A stretch of 64,000 bases of DNA from Rhodococcus pseudokoreensis (GCF_017068395.1 NZ_CP070614.1:62001-126000); one strand, 5' to 3'. Shown: positions 1 through 9,169, counted from the first letter of the stretch. Program-made: numbers and translations. Notes: generated from the letters alone by a model not told the origin.

Positions 1-411
1 GCTCCGACGACCACGTGGCTCGCGAGCGCCCCGGAGTTGCCGCCACTCGACGGCCCAGCTGCCACAGCTGAGCGGCTCGTACTCCTGCTGCATTATGGGA
101 TCGACTGGGATAACAGCTGGGTGGCGTCCCGCCGTTCGACCTACTGGGACCACCACCTACCCGATCGGATCCGTATCGCGACCTATCGCAGCGGAAGCAG
201 CCTGGACCGCTGGTGGGGTCTGGTTGCCGAACAACTCGAATCGGTCCCCAACCTCGACCAACGGCGTGAGCTCACCATCTTGTTGCGTGAACCGCCCAAG
301 CCGGTATTGACCGTGATGAGGTTGTCCACCAAAGCCCTTGTTCTGAGAACACAGATCGTCGCCGCCGCGTACCGAAAAGCTCGGCGCGCAGAGAAGGCAG
401 GCAGCTCGTGA
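1..411 (+). CDS. csf1: C-terminal part of a Csf1-like type IV CRISPR protein (partial)
   Basis: The reading frame is open from the first base, so the gene begins before the window; 136 residues remain. A tryptophan-rich stretch (GIDWDNSW, then RRSTYWDHHLPDR) precedes a basic tail. I call it Csf1-like mainly because it sits directly upstream of csf2 and csf3, the usual order in type IV loci, and its stop overlaps the csf2 start by four bases. Csf1 is the small Cas8-like subunit of the type IV effector. The zinc-finger part expected in Csf1 would lie outside the window, so this identity is an inference from context. Confidence 0.5.
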   Translation, partial: APTTTWLASAPELPPLDGPAATAERLVLLLHYGIDWDNSWVASRRSTYWDHHLPDRIRIATYRSGSSLDRWWGLVAEQLESVPNLDQRRELTILLREPPKPVLTVMRLSTKALVLRTQIVAAAYRKARRAEKAGSS

Positions 412-1259
412 CCACCACCGTGCATTGGGATCTGGCCATCACCGCGTTGTCCTCGATTTCCCACAAGGACGACGACACCAGCACCACGACGGCACTGTTC
501 CGTCGTGAACCGGTGATCCAGCCGGACGGCACAGAGGAGTTGGTGCCGATCGTTTCCGGAAACTCGTTCCGAGGCGCACTGCGCCGAACCGGGGAGGAGT
601 TGCTCCGCGACGTCCTCGACTACGAGGGAATCCTCTCCCTCCCGGCCGCACACACCCTCCGCAGCGGCGGGGCGCTGCGAAAGATCAACGGAGAGCCGAT
701 CTCCGGCCGCCGACTCGAACGACTGCGCACCCTCATTCCCCAGATCGCGGTGTTCGGCGGCAACACCACTGGCACGATGGTCAAGGGCCGCCTGCAGGTG
801 GGCAAGGTCGTTCCGAAGGTAAGGGAGACCGCGCACATTCTCCGCAATCCCGGCGGGGCGCCGCTGCCGGGACAATTCGATCTCCTCGGACTCGAGCGGT
901 ACAGCAGATTCGACGACGCCGACAGTGGCGACTTCCCCACCCCCCGCGCACCGGACAGCAGCAGTGGCAATCAACTGATGCGGTACGAGATCGAAACCTT
1001 GCCAGCAGGCACCCAGTTCGAGTCCTGGCTACGCCTCACTCGCGGCACCGACCAGGAGGTCGCGTTCTTCCAGGACGTTCTCGACACCTTCGCCGCCGAT
1101 GGTCGGATCGGTGGACGGCAGGCAATCGGACACGGCCTGATCAAGCTTGAGTCCGACCGGAAAGTCGTCGCAGGGCCATCACCGCTGGACTGCGATTGGC
1201 GTGAACGGGTGCGTGACGTTCGCGGAGAAGCGCTCGATGTGTTGGCCGGCCTGACGTGA
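408..1259 (+). CDS. csf2: Csf2, Cas7-like RAMP backbone subunit of a type IV CRISPR-Cas complex
   Basis: 283 residues from a GTG that overlaps the upstream stop (GTGA). The motif SGNSFRGALRR near residue 50 is the signature of RAMP-fold Cas7 proteins (glycine, then S/F-R-G). A glycine-rich segment near the C-terminus (DGRIGGRQAIGHG) matches the second RAMP glycine loop. In type IV systems Csf2 forms the helical backbone that binds crRNA. It is followed at once by csf3. The subtype cannot be set here because dinG and cysH, which separate IV-A from IV-B, are not in view. Confidence 0.75.
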   Translation: MTTTVHWDLAITALSSISHKDDDTSTTTALFRREPVIQPDGTEELVPIVSGNSFRGALRRTGEELLRDVLDYEGILSLPAAHTLRSGGALRKINGEPISGRRLERLRTLIPQIAVFGGNTTGTMVKGRLQVGKVVPKVRETAHILRNPGGAPLPGQFDLLGLERYSRFDDADSGDFPTPRAPDSSSGNQLMRYEIETLPAGTQFESWLRLTRGTDQEVAFFQDVLDTFAADGRIGGRQAIGHGLIKLESDRKVVAGPSPLDCDWRERVRDVRGEALDVLAGLT

Positions 1260-1969
1260 TGCGTCCGCTGCTCGTGCGTGCGCACTTGGCTCATGGCCTC
1301 GCGCATGGGTCGCCGTGGGCAACGAGCCTCGACGGTCTCCTGGCCGCGGAGCTCTGGGACGAGCACAAAAGTCAGGAACGATCCTGTGGCAGGGAGGTCC
1401 CCAGGCTCGATCCCTCCATCAGTCCGCCTGACCTCGACTTGCCGCTTGCCCGATGTGAATTGGCCGGCAGCGATTCTTGGCACTGGGCCGCGACCTGCGC
1501 CCATTCTGACATCCCGGTGGATCGGCCCACCGTCCGCTACTGGACAGCGAGACCGGATCACACCGCCCTTGGGGACCTGGTCCAGACCCTTCCCGCGTCG
1601 ATATCAGAACGGCAGGGCCCATACCGTGCTCGCATCATGCCGTTGCTCGCGACAACTACGGCAAGCGTGTGCTGGCAGGGAATCGGCGACATCGACGCCA
1701 TACGCTCAATCCTCGAACCCGTCGTCGCAATCGGAAAGAAGAGGAGCCAGGGTGAAGGCCATGTCCTTCGCTGGGAGTTCGCCACACTCGACATCGATGG
1801 GTGTGCCGCAGCGCATCTCTATCCGGACGGCAGCCTCGGCCGCACCACACCCGCCGCGTGCCTGAGCAAGATCGACATTCCACAGACCGGCGGCTTCGGC
1901 ACCGCCGGCTTACGCCCGCCCTACATGCATCCACTCCGGAAGCGCCCGCTTCACCTGCCGCGGCAGTAA
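1259..1969 (+). CDS. csf3: Csf3, Cas5-like subunit of a type IV CRISPR-Cas complex
   Basis: About 236 residues; ATG at 1259 overlaps the csf2 stop by one base, and a GTG at 1256 is an alternative start. The segment IGKKRSQGEGHVLRWEF, roughly residues 160-176, has the G-rich loop of Cas5/Csf3 RAMP proteins (GKxRSxGxG). Csf3 caps the 5' handle of crRNA in type IV complexes. It is the last gene of the csf operon; a 0.5 kb gap without repeats follows. No adaptation gene (cas1/cas2) or Cas6 is present, as is common for type IV. Confidence 0.7.
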   Translation: MRPLLVRAHLAHGLAHGSPWATSLDGLLAAELWDEHKSQERSCGREVPRLDPSISPPDLDLPLARCELAGSDSWHWAATCAHSDIPVDRPTVRYWTARPDHTALGDLVQTLPASISERQGPYRARIMPLLATTTASVCWQGIGDIDAIRSILEPVVAIGKKRSQGEGHVLRWEFATLDIDGCAAAHLYPDGSLGRTTPAACLSKIDIPQTGGFGTAGLRPPYMHPLRKRPLHLPRQ

Positions 1970-2478
1970 AACCGTCGAGAGCACGCACCTTGGGGCGAGC
2001 TGCAGCTGCCTTCCGTATGAGACGACCTCTCATCATCCGAGCACGTAGTTGGCTACTGCATCGAAGGAGAATCGGAAAAGAGAGAAGGCCAGTCAGCCCA
2101 ACCGAAAACGGGCCACTCTCATCCGCGGAGCGCGATGCAGCCAGCGGGCGCAGATGGCTTTGCCCCGGATGAGGCCGTCTCACATTGGCAGCCAGGCCTG
2201 ATGGATGGCACGACGGCCACTGCGCGGCCGCTCGTCGGCGCGCTCAGATGATCGTGCTGATCCTCGCCTGACCGAAGTGCATTGCGCTCATCCAAATAAG
2301 TTTGCCAGTTCGGCGAGCCAGACCGACCCATTCGATTCCTGGACCCCGACTCTCGCGGTGCCGGGGACCGGACTGCAAATGCCCTTCGGGACACCATATT
2401 TGCGCAGGTAATCGCATATAGTTGCGGTGTCCTGTTAAGCGCGACTCACCATCGCGCCGAAGAATACGGAGTCTTGGA
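1970..2478 (+). other. Intergenic region between csf3 and the MoxR cassette
   Basis: Roughly 510 bases with no supported gene. I looked for CRISPR repeats and found no regularly spaced direct repeat. An AT-richer stretch at about 2395-2430 (around gcatatagttgcgg) is the likeliest promoter area for the following operon, but no box is clear enough to call. Confidence 0.4.
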
Positions 2479-3579
2479 ATGGCTGATGTGGCGACTGCTG
2501 TGACGGTGTTGGATGCGAATGGGCGGGCCGGTGTTCCGTCGTTGTTGATCTCGGGTCCGGGTATGGGTAAGTCGAGTCTGGTGCGGGGGTTGGCGGCGTC
2601 GGACGGGGTGCTGTGCGAGACGGTCCTCGGGTCGTTGCGGGAACCGGCCGACTTCGCTGGCCTGCCGGTGGTGCGTGAGCACGGGGTGACGTTGGAGGCT
2701 CCGGACTGGGCGAAGCGCATTCACGCCGAGGGTGGTGGCTATCTGTTTCTGGACGAGTTGACGACGAGTCCGCCTGCGGTGCAGGCGGCGATGCTCGCGG
2801 TCGCGTTGGACCTGAAGGTCGGTGATCTGCAATTGCCGAAGGGGACGCGGGTGATTGCGGGTGCGAATCCTCCCGATTGTGCTGCCGGTGGGTACGAACT
2901 GGAAGCGCCATTGGCGAATCGGTTCTGCCATGTGGAGTTCACTCCGTCTGTTGATGAGTGGTTGGACGGTATGGCGACTGGGTGGGCCACGCCGCCCGCC
3001 TCGCGTGCGGTGGCGACGGACGAACAGCGCGTGGCGCTGGTGCGTAGTTCGATCACCGGATATGTCCAGCGCAACCCGGAAGCGTTGGACGCGTTCCCGT
3101 TGTCGGCGGCGCAGACCGGGGGAGCGTGGCCGTCGCGACGCACGTGGGCGATGTTGGCGGCGGTGTTGCCGCATCTGCGTGACGACGACAACGCGGCGAT
3201 CAATGCGGCGGTGTTCGGGCTGATCGGTGAGGGGACCGGTGTCGAGTTCCTGGAATGGCGCAGGAATGCCGATCTGCCCGACCCGGTGGCGGTGATCGAG
3301 AATCCGGAAACGGCGTTCGACTGGCAGTCTCGTCCGGACCTGGTGTGGGCGGTTCTGGCGGGTGTGACGGCGTGGGCTGCGGGGCGGGGCACTGTCGAGG
3401 CGTGGCGCAGCGCGTGGGGGCCGCTGATTGCGGCTGCGGAAGCGGGTGCACCTGATGTGGCGGGCGCTGCGGCGCGGACGTTGGCGAAGGCGCGGCCCGC
3501 CAAGGCTGTGGTTCCGGCTGCGGCGAAACGGTTCTCCCCGATGTTGGTGGCTGCGGGTCTGGTCGGTGAGGCGGCGTGA
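2479..3579 (+). CDS. MoxR-family AAA+ ATPase
   Basis: 366 residues from ATG 2479, chosen because GGAG lies seven bases upstream. Walker A is SGPGMGKSS (about residues 25-33), Walker B is GGYLFLDEL (86-94), and a sensor-1-like GTRVIAGANPP is followed by an arginine-finger region (LANRF). MoxR ATPases act as chaperone-like remodelers and are nearly always paired with a VWA-domain protein; the next gene encodes one and overlaps by four bases. The role is inferred as ATP-driven activation or loading of a partner. The substrate is unknown. Confidence 0.8.
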   Translation: MADVATAVTVLDANGRAGVPSLLISGPGMGKSSLVRGLAASDGVLCETVLGSLREPADFAGLPVVREHGVTLEAPDWAKRIHAEGGGYLFLDELTTSPPAVQAAMLAVALDLKVGDLQLPKGTRVIAGANPPDCAAGGYELEAPLANRFCHVEFTPSVDEWLDGMATGWATPPASRAVATDEQRVALVRSSITGYVQRNPEALDAFPLSAAQTGGAWPSRRTWAMLAAVLPHLRDDDNAAINAAVFGLIGEGTGVEFLEWRRNADLPDPVAVIENPETAFDWQSRPDLVWAVLAGVTAWAAGRGTVEAWRSAWGPLIAAAEAGAPDVAGAAARTLAKARPAKAVVPAAAKRFSPMLVAAGLVGEAA

Positions 3580-4829
3580 GCGCGGTGCGGGTACTCGACC
3601 CGGACGAGTTGCGCGCGTTTCGGTTGGCCCGGTTGGTCTCTGCCGAACAGATGCCGTACTTCATGCGGGCGTTGTTCGCGGCGCAACCGGTGGCTGCGCC
3701 GGGGCTGGGCACGTTCGCGGTAGATGCGCAGTGGCGGTTGTATCTCGATCCGGCGCTGCTGGTCGGTGCGAACGCGTGGCCGGTCCCGGTGGCGGGTGCG
3801 GTCCTGTTGCACGAGGTTGGGCACTTGCTGCGCGCACATGCCGCGCGCGCAGAGTTCTTGCCGAAGCCGGTCGCGCACGTGGCGTGGAACTACGCCGCCG
3901 ATGCGGAAATCAACGATGACCTTCTCGCGGCCGGTGTCGGACTGCCCGAAGGGGTGATCACCCCGGAGTCGTTCGGGTGCGCATCGGGAGGCATCGCGGA
4001 GGACTACTACACGAATCTGGTAGATCCGTCTGCCCCTTCATCTCCGAACGCAGACGGCGATGGTGATCCGGGGTGCGGGTCCGGTGCGGGGTGCCCTGCC
4101 GTGCCCGGCGAGTTGGGTGCGGGCGGGAATGAGGTCACCGAAGGTCTCGACGGCGCGGAGGCCGACCTGGTGCGGCGGTATGTCGCGCAGGCCGTTCGTG
4201 AGTCTTCGGGAAAGGGGCGGGGGAGCGCCCCGGCAGGATTGGCGCGGTGGGCAGGTGAGGTACTGGCACCGCCGACGGTGGCATGGGATCGGTTGTTGCG
4301 TGCGGTGATCCGGCGCGTCTTGGCGGATCAGGCGGGACGGACGAACTACACGTATTCGCGACCCTCGCGGCGCGGGATCCCGGGCATAGTCGCTCCGGCG
4401 ATGCGCGGCCCGTCGATCACGGTCTCGATTGTGGTCGACACGTCGGGATCGATGTCGGCAGACGATCTGGATGCGGCGATGAGTGAGGTTGCCGGGGTGC
4501 TGCGGGCTGGCGGTGTGGCACGTGATCGGGTGCGGATTCTGGCCTGTGATGCGTCGAGCACAACGGCGCAGCCGGTTCGGTCCATCGCGGACGTGAAACT
4601 GATCGGCGGCGGCGGCACCGACATGCGGGTGGGTATCGAGGCGGCCAATGCTGCGCGTCCGCAGCCGCATGTGGTGATCGTCCTGACGGACGGGGATACG
4701 CCGTGGCCGGATCGCCCGTCGCGGTCGCATCTGGTGTGCGCGGTGATCGGCAGTGACGCGGCGGCGGGGCGTACACCGTCGTGGGCGTCGACGATGTCCG
4801 TGCCGGTCGGTGCGGGAGTTCGCGCATGA
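3576..4829 (+). CDS. VWA-like protein with N-terminal metallopeptidase-like domain (DUF2201 type)
   Basis: 417 residues, GTG start overlapping the moxR stop (GTGA). The N-terminal half has a zinc-binding HExxH motif (HEVGH, residues 79-83) and a downstream NYAADAEIND element, as in DUF2201. The C-terminal part is a von Willebrand A domain with an intact MIDAS: DTSGSMS near residue 290, a threonine near GGGGTDMR, and LTDGD near 370. The pair MoxR plus VWA is a recognised functional unit. Whether the peptidase-like site is catalytic is unknown, but its ligands are present. Confidence 0.8.
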   Translation: MSAVRVLDPDELRAFRLARLVSAEQMPYFMRALFAAQPVAAPGLGTFAVDAQWRLYLDPALLVGANAWPVPVAGAVLLHEVGHLLRAHAARAEFLPKPVAHVAWNYAADAEINDDLLAAGVGLPEGVITPESFGCASGGIAEDYYTNLVDPSAPSSPNADGDGDPGCGSGAGCPAVPGELGAGGNEVTEGLDGAEADLVRRYVAQAVRESSGKGRGSAPAGLARWAGEVLAPPTVAWDRLLRAVIRRVLADQAGRTNYTYSRPSRRGIPGIVAPAMRGPSITVSIVVDTSGSMSADDLDAAMSEVAGVLRAGGVARDRVRILACDASSTTAQPVRSIADVKLIGGGGTDMRVGIEAANAARPQPHVVIVLTDGDTPWPDRPSRSHLVCAVIGSDAAAGRTPSWASTMSVPVGAGVRA

Positions 4830-5023
4830 GCGCGGCAGGAAGCGGCGACCTGGTCCGCTACGCCGACCGGGTGTTGGCCGGTACCGGGATCACCGCCCAC
4901 CAGGTCGCGGCGGTAGTGGCAGGTACGGCGACCGATGCGGCGGCGGCGGCTCTGCGCGCCGGTTGGCGCTGTGCCGCGAATCCGGTGCATGTGGGGAGCG
5001 ACGAGGGACGGGGAGCGGCATGA
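4826..5023 (+). CDS. Small unknown protein in the MoxR/VWA operon
   Basis: 65 residues; the ATG overlaps the VWA stop codon (ATGA), and its own stop overlaps the next start (ATGA). The protein is alanine-rich with one likely amphipathic helix (DLVRYADRVLAG). I do not recognise a family. Double translational coupling suggests it is made in step with its neighbours, perhaps as an adaptor. Confidence 0.6.
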   Translation: MSAAGSGDLVRYADRVLAGTGITAHQVAAVVAGTATDAAAAALRAGWRCAANPVHVGSDEGRGAA

Positions 5024-6210
5024 GCGTGGAATGGTTCGACCTCGCTCAGCGGCTCTATGCCGCCGAAACCCGGTCGCCGGTCGCTCGGCTCACGCACACC
5101 ACGTTCGTGCCGTCCACGGCGGCGCTGGCGGTGCGTGCGGTGGCACGTGGTGGCAGCGTCACCGTGGCAGTGGCCGGTTTCGAGGGCCGCGAGGAACGTA
5201 CCCGCGACGTGGATGCCCTGGGACTGCTGGCCGCACACGGCGGCACCATCGTGGGGCGCTGCGATCCGGCACCGTTGCTCACCGACGACACCGGCACCCT
5301 GCCTGCCCTGGTGACGCTGGCGCGGGCGCACGCACACCACCCGGACCCGCAGGTGGCCGGTGCAGCGGCCATGGTGGCGTGGTGGGCGGATCGGGCAGAC
5401 CATCCCGGCACGTCGGCGGTGGTGAATCTGGTGGCCGCGTCGTCGGCGCGGTACGTCCTCGGCACCACCCCGGAGGCCGAACGGTCGGCGACCACGTGGC
5501 GGCAGTGGTTGGGCATCTCCGATGACAGCGTCATCGGGTTGCATGAGTGGGCCGCGAAGATCAGTGGCGGACCGCTGCTGCCACTACTGGAGCCGATTCA
5601 CGAGGATGACCGTTATTCGTGGGACCGCGCGCTCTCGGCAGCGACAGCCGGGCATGACTGGTCGCGCCCGGACAACACCGCCAGCGCCGCCATGGGACTG
5701 CGCACCCGATGCGATGCCGCCGACTTGAAAGCTGCTGCCCTGCTCGATGATCCGCTCTGGCGGCAACGCGCAGTCCATACCGGGCATGTGGCGGTCGGGG
5801 TGGCATCGGTGACCCCGCCGCCGATCCGGTCGCGTCGGCGCAACGCATCGCTGGCGGTGACCTGTGAGCGGCTCGATTCACGGTTGCGCGTCGGCTCCGA
5901 GGTCACCGGCTGGATGGGCACCCCAGCGGACAAGCCTTTCGAGCGGTTCTGTGTCGAGGTCACCTCGGCACACGTCGTGGAAGGAAAGTTGGTCCTTCAT
6001 CTCGGCTCGGTCGGCGCACACGCCCCCGCACCGGGAGCAAGGGTGTGTTTGATGCCGCAGCCGCCGTCCCCGCAGACGATGCGCGCGGGTCGGGGCCGAT
6101 ACTGGCGGCTCTACCGTGCCCGCCGTTCCTGGCTCTCCACCGGCCAAACACCGGTCGCTGCGCGGCGTGAGGTTCCCCTCGACGTGCTGATCGCGGGCGC
6201 AGAGGACTAG
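5020..6210 (+). CDS. Unknown protein, fourth gene of the MoxR/VWA operon
   Basis: 396 residues from ATG 5020, which overlaps the preceding stop. No nucleotide-binding motif, membrane segment or signal peptide is visible. The first ~150 residues are alanine/valine-rich and look helical. The last ~120 (GSEVTGWMGTPADKPFERF and after) look beta-rich, possibly a small barrel ending in a basic segment (RAGRGRYWRLYRARRSW). I do not recognise the family; conserved coupling to MoxR/VWA is the only functional clue. Confidence 0.65.
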   Translation: MSVEWFDLAQRLYAAETRSPVARLTHTTFVPSTAALAVRAVARGGSVTVAVAGFEGREERTRDVDALGLLAAHGGTIVGRCDPAPLLTDDTGTLPALVTLARAHAHHPDPQVAGAAAMVAWWADRADHPGTSAVVNLVAASSARYVLGTTPEAERSATTWRQWLGISDDSVIGLHEWAAKISGGPLLPLLEPIHEDDRYSWDRALSAATAGHDWSRPDNTASAAMGLRTRCDAADLKAAALLDDPLWRQRAVHTGHVAVGVASVTPPPIRSRRRNASLAVTCERLDSRLRVGSEVTGWMGTPADKPFERFCVEVTSAHVVEGKLVLHLGSVGAHAPAPGARVCLMPQPPSPQTMRAGRGRYWRLYRARRSWLSTGQTPVAARREVPLDVLIAGAED

Positions 6211-6280
6211 CCCCGGAAGCCTGCACCGTCACCCGAAAACAGCTTGCTTCACACCACCTTTCGTGAAAGGTCGCACCGTC

Positions 6281-7582
6281 ATGCGCATCCTCGCCCCCCG
6301 CCCCGATATCCCCAACGCGGCCCCCTCGAGCGCACCGGCACCCAGGCCGACCCCGCCGTCGCTCACGCAGTGGCCGGGGTCACAGATCATGTCCGATCCG
6401 ATCACCGCACGTGTGCTGTTCTCGGTGTGGTCGGGTGATCCCGCCGTTGTGGTCCCGTCGCCACCCGGTGCGGGCAAGACCCGACTGGTCGCGCTGCTCG
6501 CGGCAGCATTGGTACACCGCGGCGATCTGCGTGTCGGCATCGCGGCCCAGACCCGCGAACAGGCAGTGGAGATTGCGCGGCGCCTCGGCACCCTCACCGA
6601 CCGGGCTGCTCTGATGTGGACAGCGAAACCACCGAAACCCGACAGCGGGCAGACGCCAGCGGTGTCGGGGCAGAAGGTGCGGTGGCCCGGTGAGGTGGGC
6701 GCGATCTTGATCGGCACGACCGCCCGATGGCTGTTCTCGGACCCCGACCGGGTGGCGGCTGACGTGATCGTGGTCGACGAATCGTGGCAGTGCACCTATG
6801 CCGATCTGGGCGCACTCGGCGCGATGGCTAGGCAGGTGGTCTGTGTGGGCGATCCCGGTCAGATCGATCCGGTGGTGACCGGCGACGTGTCTCGATGGGA
6901 CGGCAGCGATACCGCCCCGAACCTGCCGGGACCGATCGCGCTGCAAGCCGCTCACGGCGACGCGGTGGGCGTGGTCCGGCTGCGCCACACCTGGCGACTC
7001 GGACCCGGCACCACCGCCCTGATCGGGCCGTTGTTCTACCCCGACCTGCCGTTTACCTCCCGCCGACCACCGGAGCACCTGATCGACGCCGACGGCGTCG
7101 TGCTGCCCGAGCTGGCGCACCGTGCAGTCACGGTCTGCGGTGGCCCGTCCGATCCGGCGCTGGTGACCGCGTGCGCACAGCGGGCGCGGGAGCTGGCGGG
7201 CGCGGAGCTGGTCACCGCCGAGGATCAGCGACCTATGAGCGCCGCCGATATCGCGGTGGTGGTTCCCCACGTGACGCAGGCGGCGGCGATCCGCGCCCTC
7301 CTGTCCGATCACCCGGACGTGCTGGTCGGCACCGCGAACTCTCTGCAAGGGCTCGAGCGTGCCGCTGTGGTGGTGTTGCATCCGCTGGCCGGATACCGCA
7401 CCGCCGAGCCATTCAGCCTCGATCCGGGCCGCGCCTGCGTGATGCTCTCCCGCCACCGCGCCCACATGAGCGTCGTCATCGATGACGCGAGCGCCGAGGT
7501 ACTCGCCTACACCGAACCCTCGACCGCGCACGCCGCCAATACCGCCCTGCTGACCGCGCTGCACCGCACTCCCGCTGTGTAG
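6281..7582 (+). CDS. Superfamily 1-type DNA/RNA helicase
   Basis: 433 residues from ATG 6281, preceded by GAAAGG about ten bases upstream; a GTG at 6263 is less likely. Motif I is PSPPGAGKTR, motif II VIVVDES, motif III VCVGDPGQIDPV, motif V GTANSLQGLERAAVVV and motif VI LSRHRAH. The order and spacing fit Upf1-like SF1 helicases. It lies 70 bases after the previous gene and may share its transcript. A proline-rich N-terminal 30 residues precede the ATPase core. The nucleic-acid substrate cannot be told from sequence. Confidence 0.75.
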   Translation: MRILAPRPDIPNAAPSSAPAPRPTPPSLTQWPGSQIMSDPITARVLFSVWSGDPAVVVPSPPGAGKTRLVALLAAALVHRGDLRVGIAAQTREQAVEIARRLGTLTDRAALMWTAKPPKPDSGQTPAVSGQKVRWPGEVGAILIGTTARWLFSDPDRVAADVIVVDESWQCTYADLGALGAMARQVVCVGDPGQIDPVVTGDVSRWDGSDTAPNLPGPIALQAAHGDAVGVVRLRHTWRLGPGTTALIGPLFYPDLPFTSRRPPEHLIDADGVVLPELAHRAVTVCGGPSDPALVTACAQRARELAGAELVTAEDQRPMSAADIAVVVPHVTQAAAIRALLSDHPDVLVGTANSLQGLERAAVVVLHPLAGYRTAEPFSLDPGRACVMLSRHRAHMSVVIDDASAEVLAYTEPSTAHAANTALLTALHRTPAV

Positions 7583-7609
7583 CAACCCCAAAGGGAAGGG
7601 ACGTTGGCG

Positions 7610-7723
7610 ATGTCCGATGCAACGGTGACCGAGTTCCACACCACGCCGGACCATCTGTCGGACGTGGACTCGCCGGCACCGTTGGCCGGGGTGTCCGCGC
7701 ACGATGGGCAGCGGATGTGCTGA
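7610..7723 (+). CDS. Putative 37-residue peptide downstream of the helicase
   Basis: ATG at 7610 is preceded by a purine-rich AAGGGAAGGGA, an excellent ribosome-binding site, and gives 37 residues ending at TGA 7721. The peptide is acidic and threonine/serine-rich with no recognised motif. The strong binding site is the main reason to list it. Confidence 0.35.
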   Translation: MSDATVTEFHTTPDHLSDVDSPAPLAGVSAHDGQRMC

Positions 7724-8608
7724 TCAACTACGCCCCCATCGGCGGTACCGAACACCGGCGAGAGCGTCATGGTCGTCGGTGATCTCCTCCGCGATCCGAG
7801 GCATCCGGCCGACGCGATGGGCGTCGACGACGGGTAGAAGCCCGGCGGAGAGGGGGAGGTCCATGTCTGCCGCCGAGCTGTCCGGCACGGGCATAGAGGG
7901 AACTGACGGTCGGCTGGACGGTTTACGACCTGTTCGGCCGCCAGTCCCCGGCACCGAGAGGGCCGGAGGCCGACGGCCCGGACACATCGGGTCCCGCACC
8001 CTCCGGGCGGGTCGCCCGAGATAGGGACGGCGGGGAGTTGTAGGTTGTTGTTGGTTCGTTCGTTCTGGTCGGCTTTGTCCTGGGCATTCGAAAGCCCTTC
8101 TCGCCCTTCGTTCGGACGTTCTTTCGCGTTGGCAGTTCGATTCCTTGGCCGGTTGAGCCCGTGGCGTGCTGCGCTGTCCACCATCTGTCGGATGTGAGCT
8201 GGTAAGTAGGCGACGCCGAGTTCGGGGGCCGCTGCGGCTTCTCGACAATCGTTCGGATTCGAACGAGGTCCGAACGATCCGTGAGAATCCGAACTTTCCA
8301 ACGAGAACCCACAGGAGTCAACGGCATTTTGCCGGCGACGTCCTCCCGGCTGCTGTCGGTTCTCAAGGGATCTGGCGGTGGTGCCCTGCCACGAGCTGCG
8401 GTTCGCCACATGTCTCGGTCATGTCTTCACCAACTCCTTGCGGATTTCCGAGGGGACCGACGCACCGCGTCGGCGCGGTGCATCACGTGGACCTGCGGTT
8501 CCGCCACTTCGAGTGGAGCGAGCCCTGGCTCAGGTACGGACATGTCATCACCACAGTTCGCAGCGTGGATGCTATTGGTAGCTGGTGGCGCACGAATGGT
8601 TGAGTCGT
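7724..8608 (+). other. Region without a supported gene
   Basis: Nearly 0.9 kb in which all frames look like noise: arginine/serine-rich translations and no usable ribosome-binding sites. A short minus-frame piece near 7730-7860 (LPLSAGLLPVVDAHRVGRMP) could be a gene remnant, but I cannot assign it. Base composition is slightly lower in GC around 8230-8340. Confidence 0.35.
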
Positions 8609-9169
8609 TCAGGTGTCCCTGTGATCGGGTGCTCTCGCATCACCGCACCCATCACAGGAAACAACGGCGCCGTCCCCTGCTGACTGTGTGGATGCTTGGA
8701 CTGCGGTCGGCTCGAACGACAGAATCGCAAGGCCCGGAAGTCGGAGCCGGGGACGGAACTCATGGTGACAAGGTCCGGCATCGGGGTGAGTCAGGTCGCG
8801 GACGGGCACGTCGAGCAGACGGGCAAGGGCTACGGTCTGTTCCCAACTCGGATATTGGCTGCCCGCCTCCCACCGGTCGACTGCGGGTTCCTCCGCGTGG
8901 CAGGCGGCATCGACACCGGGGCCGACGTGACGGCCGGCATCGAGCAGATGGGTGATGTAGAGGGGCACCAGTTTGCCGGCCTTCCACAGCTCGTGCTCGT
9001 CGCTGTCCGGCTCGACAAACGGGCCCGTGACCTTGAAGTCGGCCGCGAACCGCGTGGCGCGTTTGAGATCGGCCGGTGATGTCGTCTCCATACGGCCGCC
9101 GATACGGGGCGGTCGAGTGCCGGTCGGTGTGACGGCGGGTTGGGCTCGGCGACGGAAGAACTTGAACAT
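8609..9169 (-). CDS. Small protein with a C-terminal helix-turn-helix-like (XRE-type) segment
   Basis: 186 residues; ATG at 9169 is chosen because AGGAG lies seven bases upstream on the minus strand. The start MFKFFRRRAQPAV is basic. A middle segment (WKAGKLVPLYITHLLDAGRH) precedes VDRWEAGSQYPSWEQTVALARLLDVPVRDLT, which resembles the second half of an XRE helix-turn-helix (W-x-x-G, then LA-x-LL-x-V). The likely role is DNA-binding regulation. It lies alone between two gene-poor stretches, next to a cluster of short repeats. Confidence 0.55.
   Translation of the reverse strand: MFKFFRRRAQPAVTPTGTRPPRIGGRMETTSPADLKRATRFAADFKVTGPFVEPDSDEHELWKAGKLVPLYITHLLDAGRHVGPGVDAACHAEEPAVDRWEAGSQYPSWEQTVALARLLDVPVRDLTHPDAGPCHHEFRPRLRLPGLAILSFEPTAVQASTQSAGDGAVVSCDGCGDARAPDHRDT

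Noticed and set aside
1970..2478. Possible CRISPR array after csf3
   Set aside because: No direct repeats at regular spacing were found.
7507..8409. 300-residue minus frame downstream of the helicase
   Set aside because: Starts inside the helicase end and is low-complexity, without motif or ribosome-binding site.
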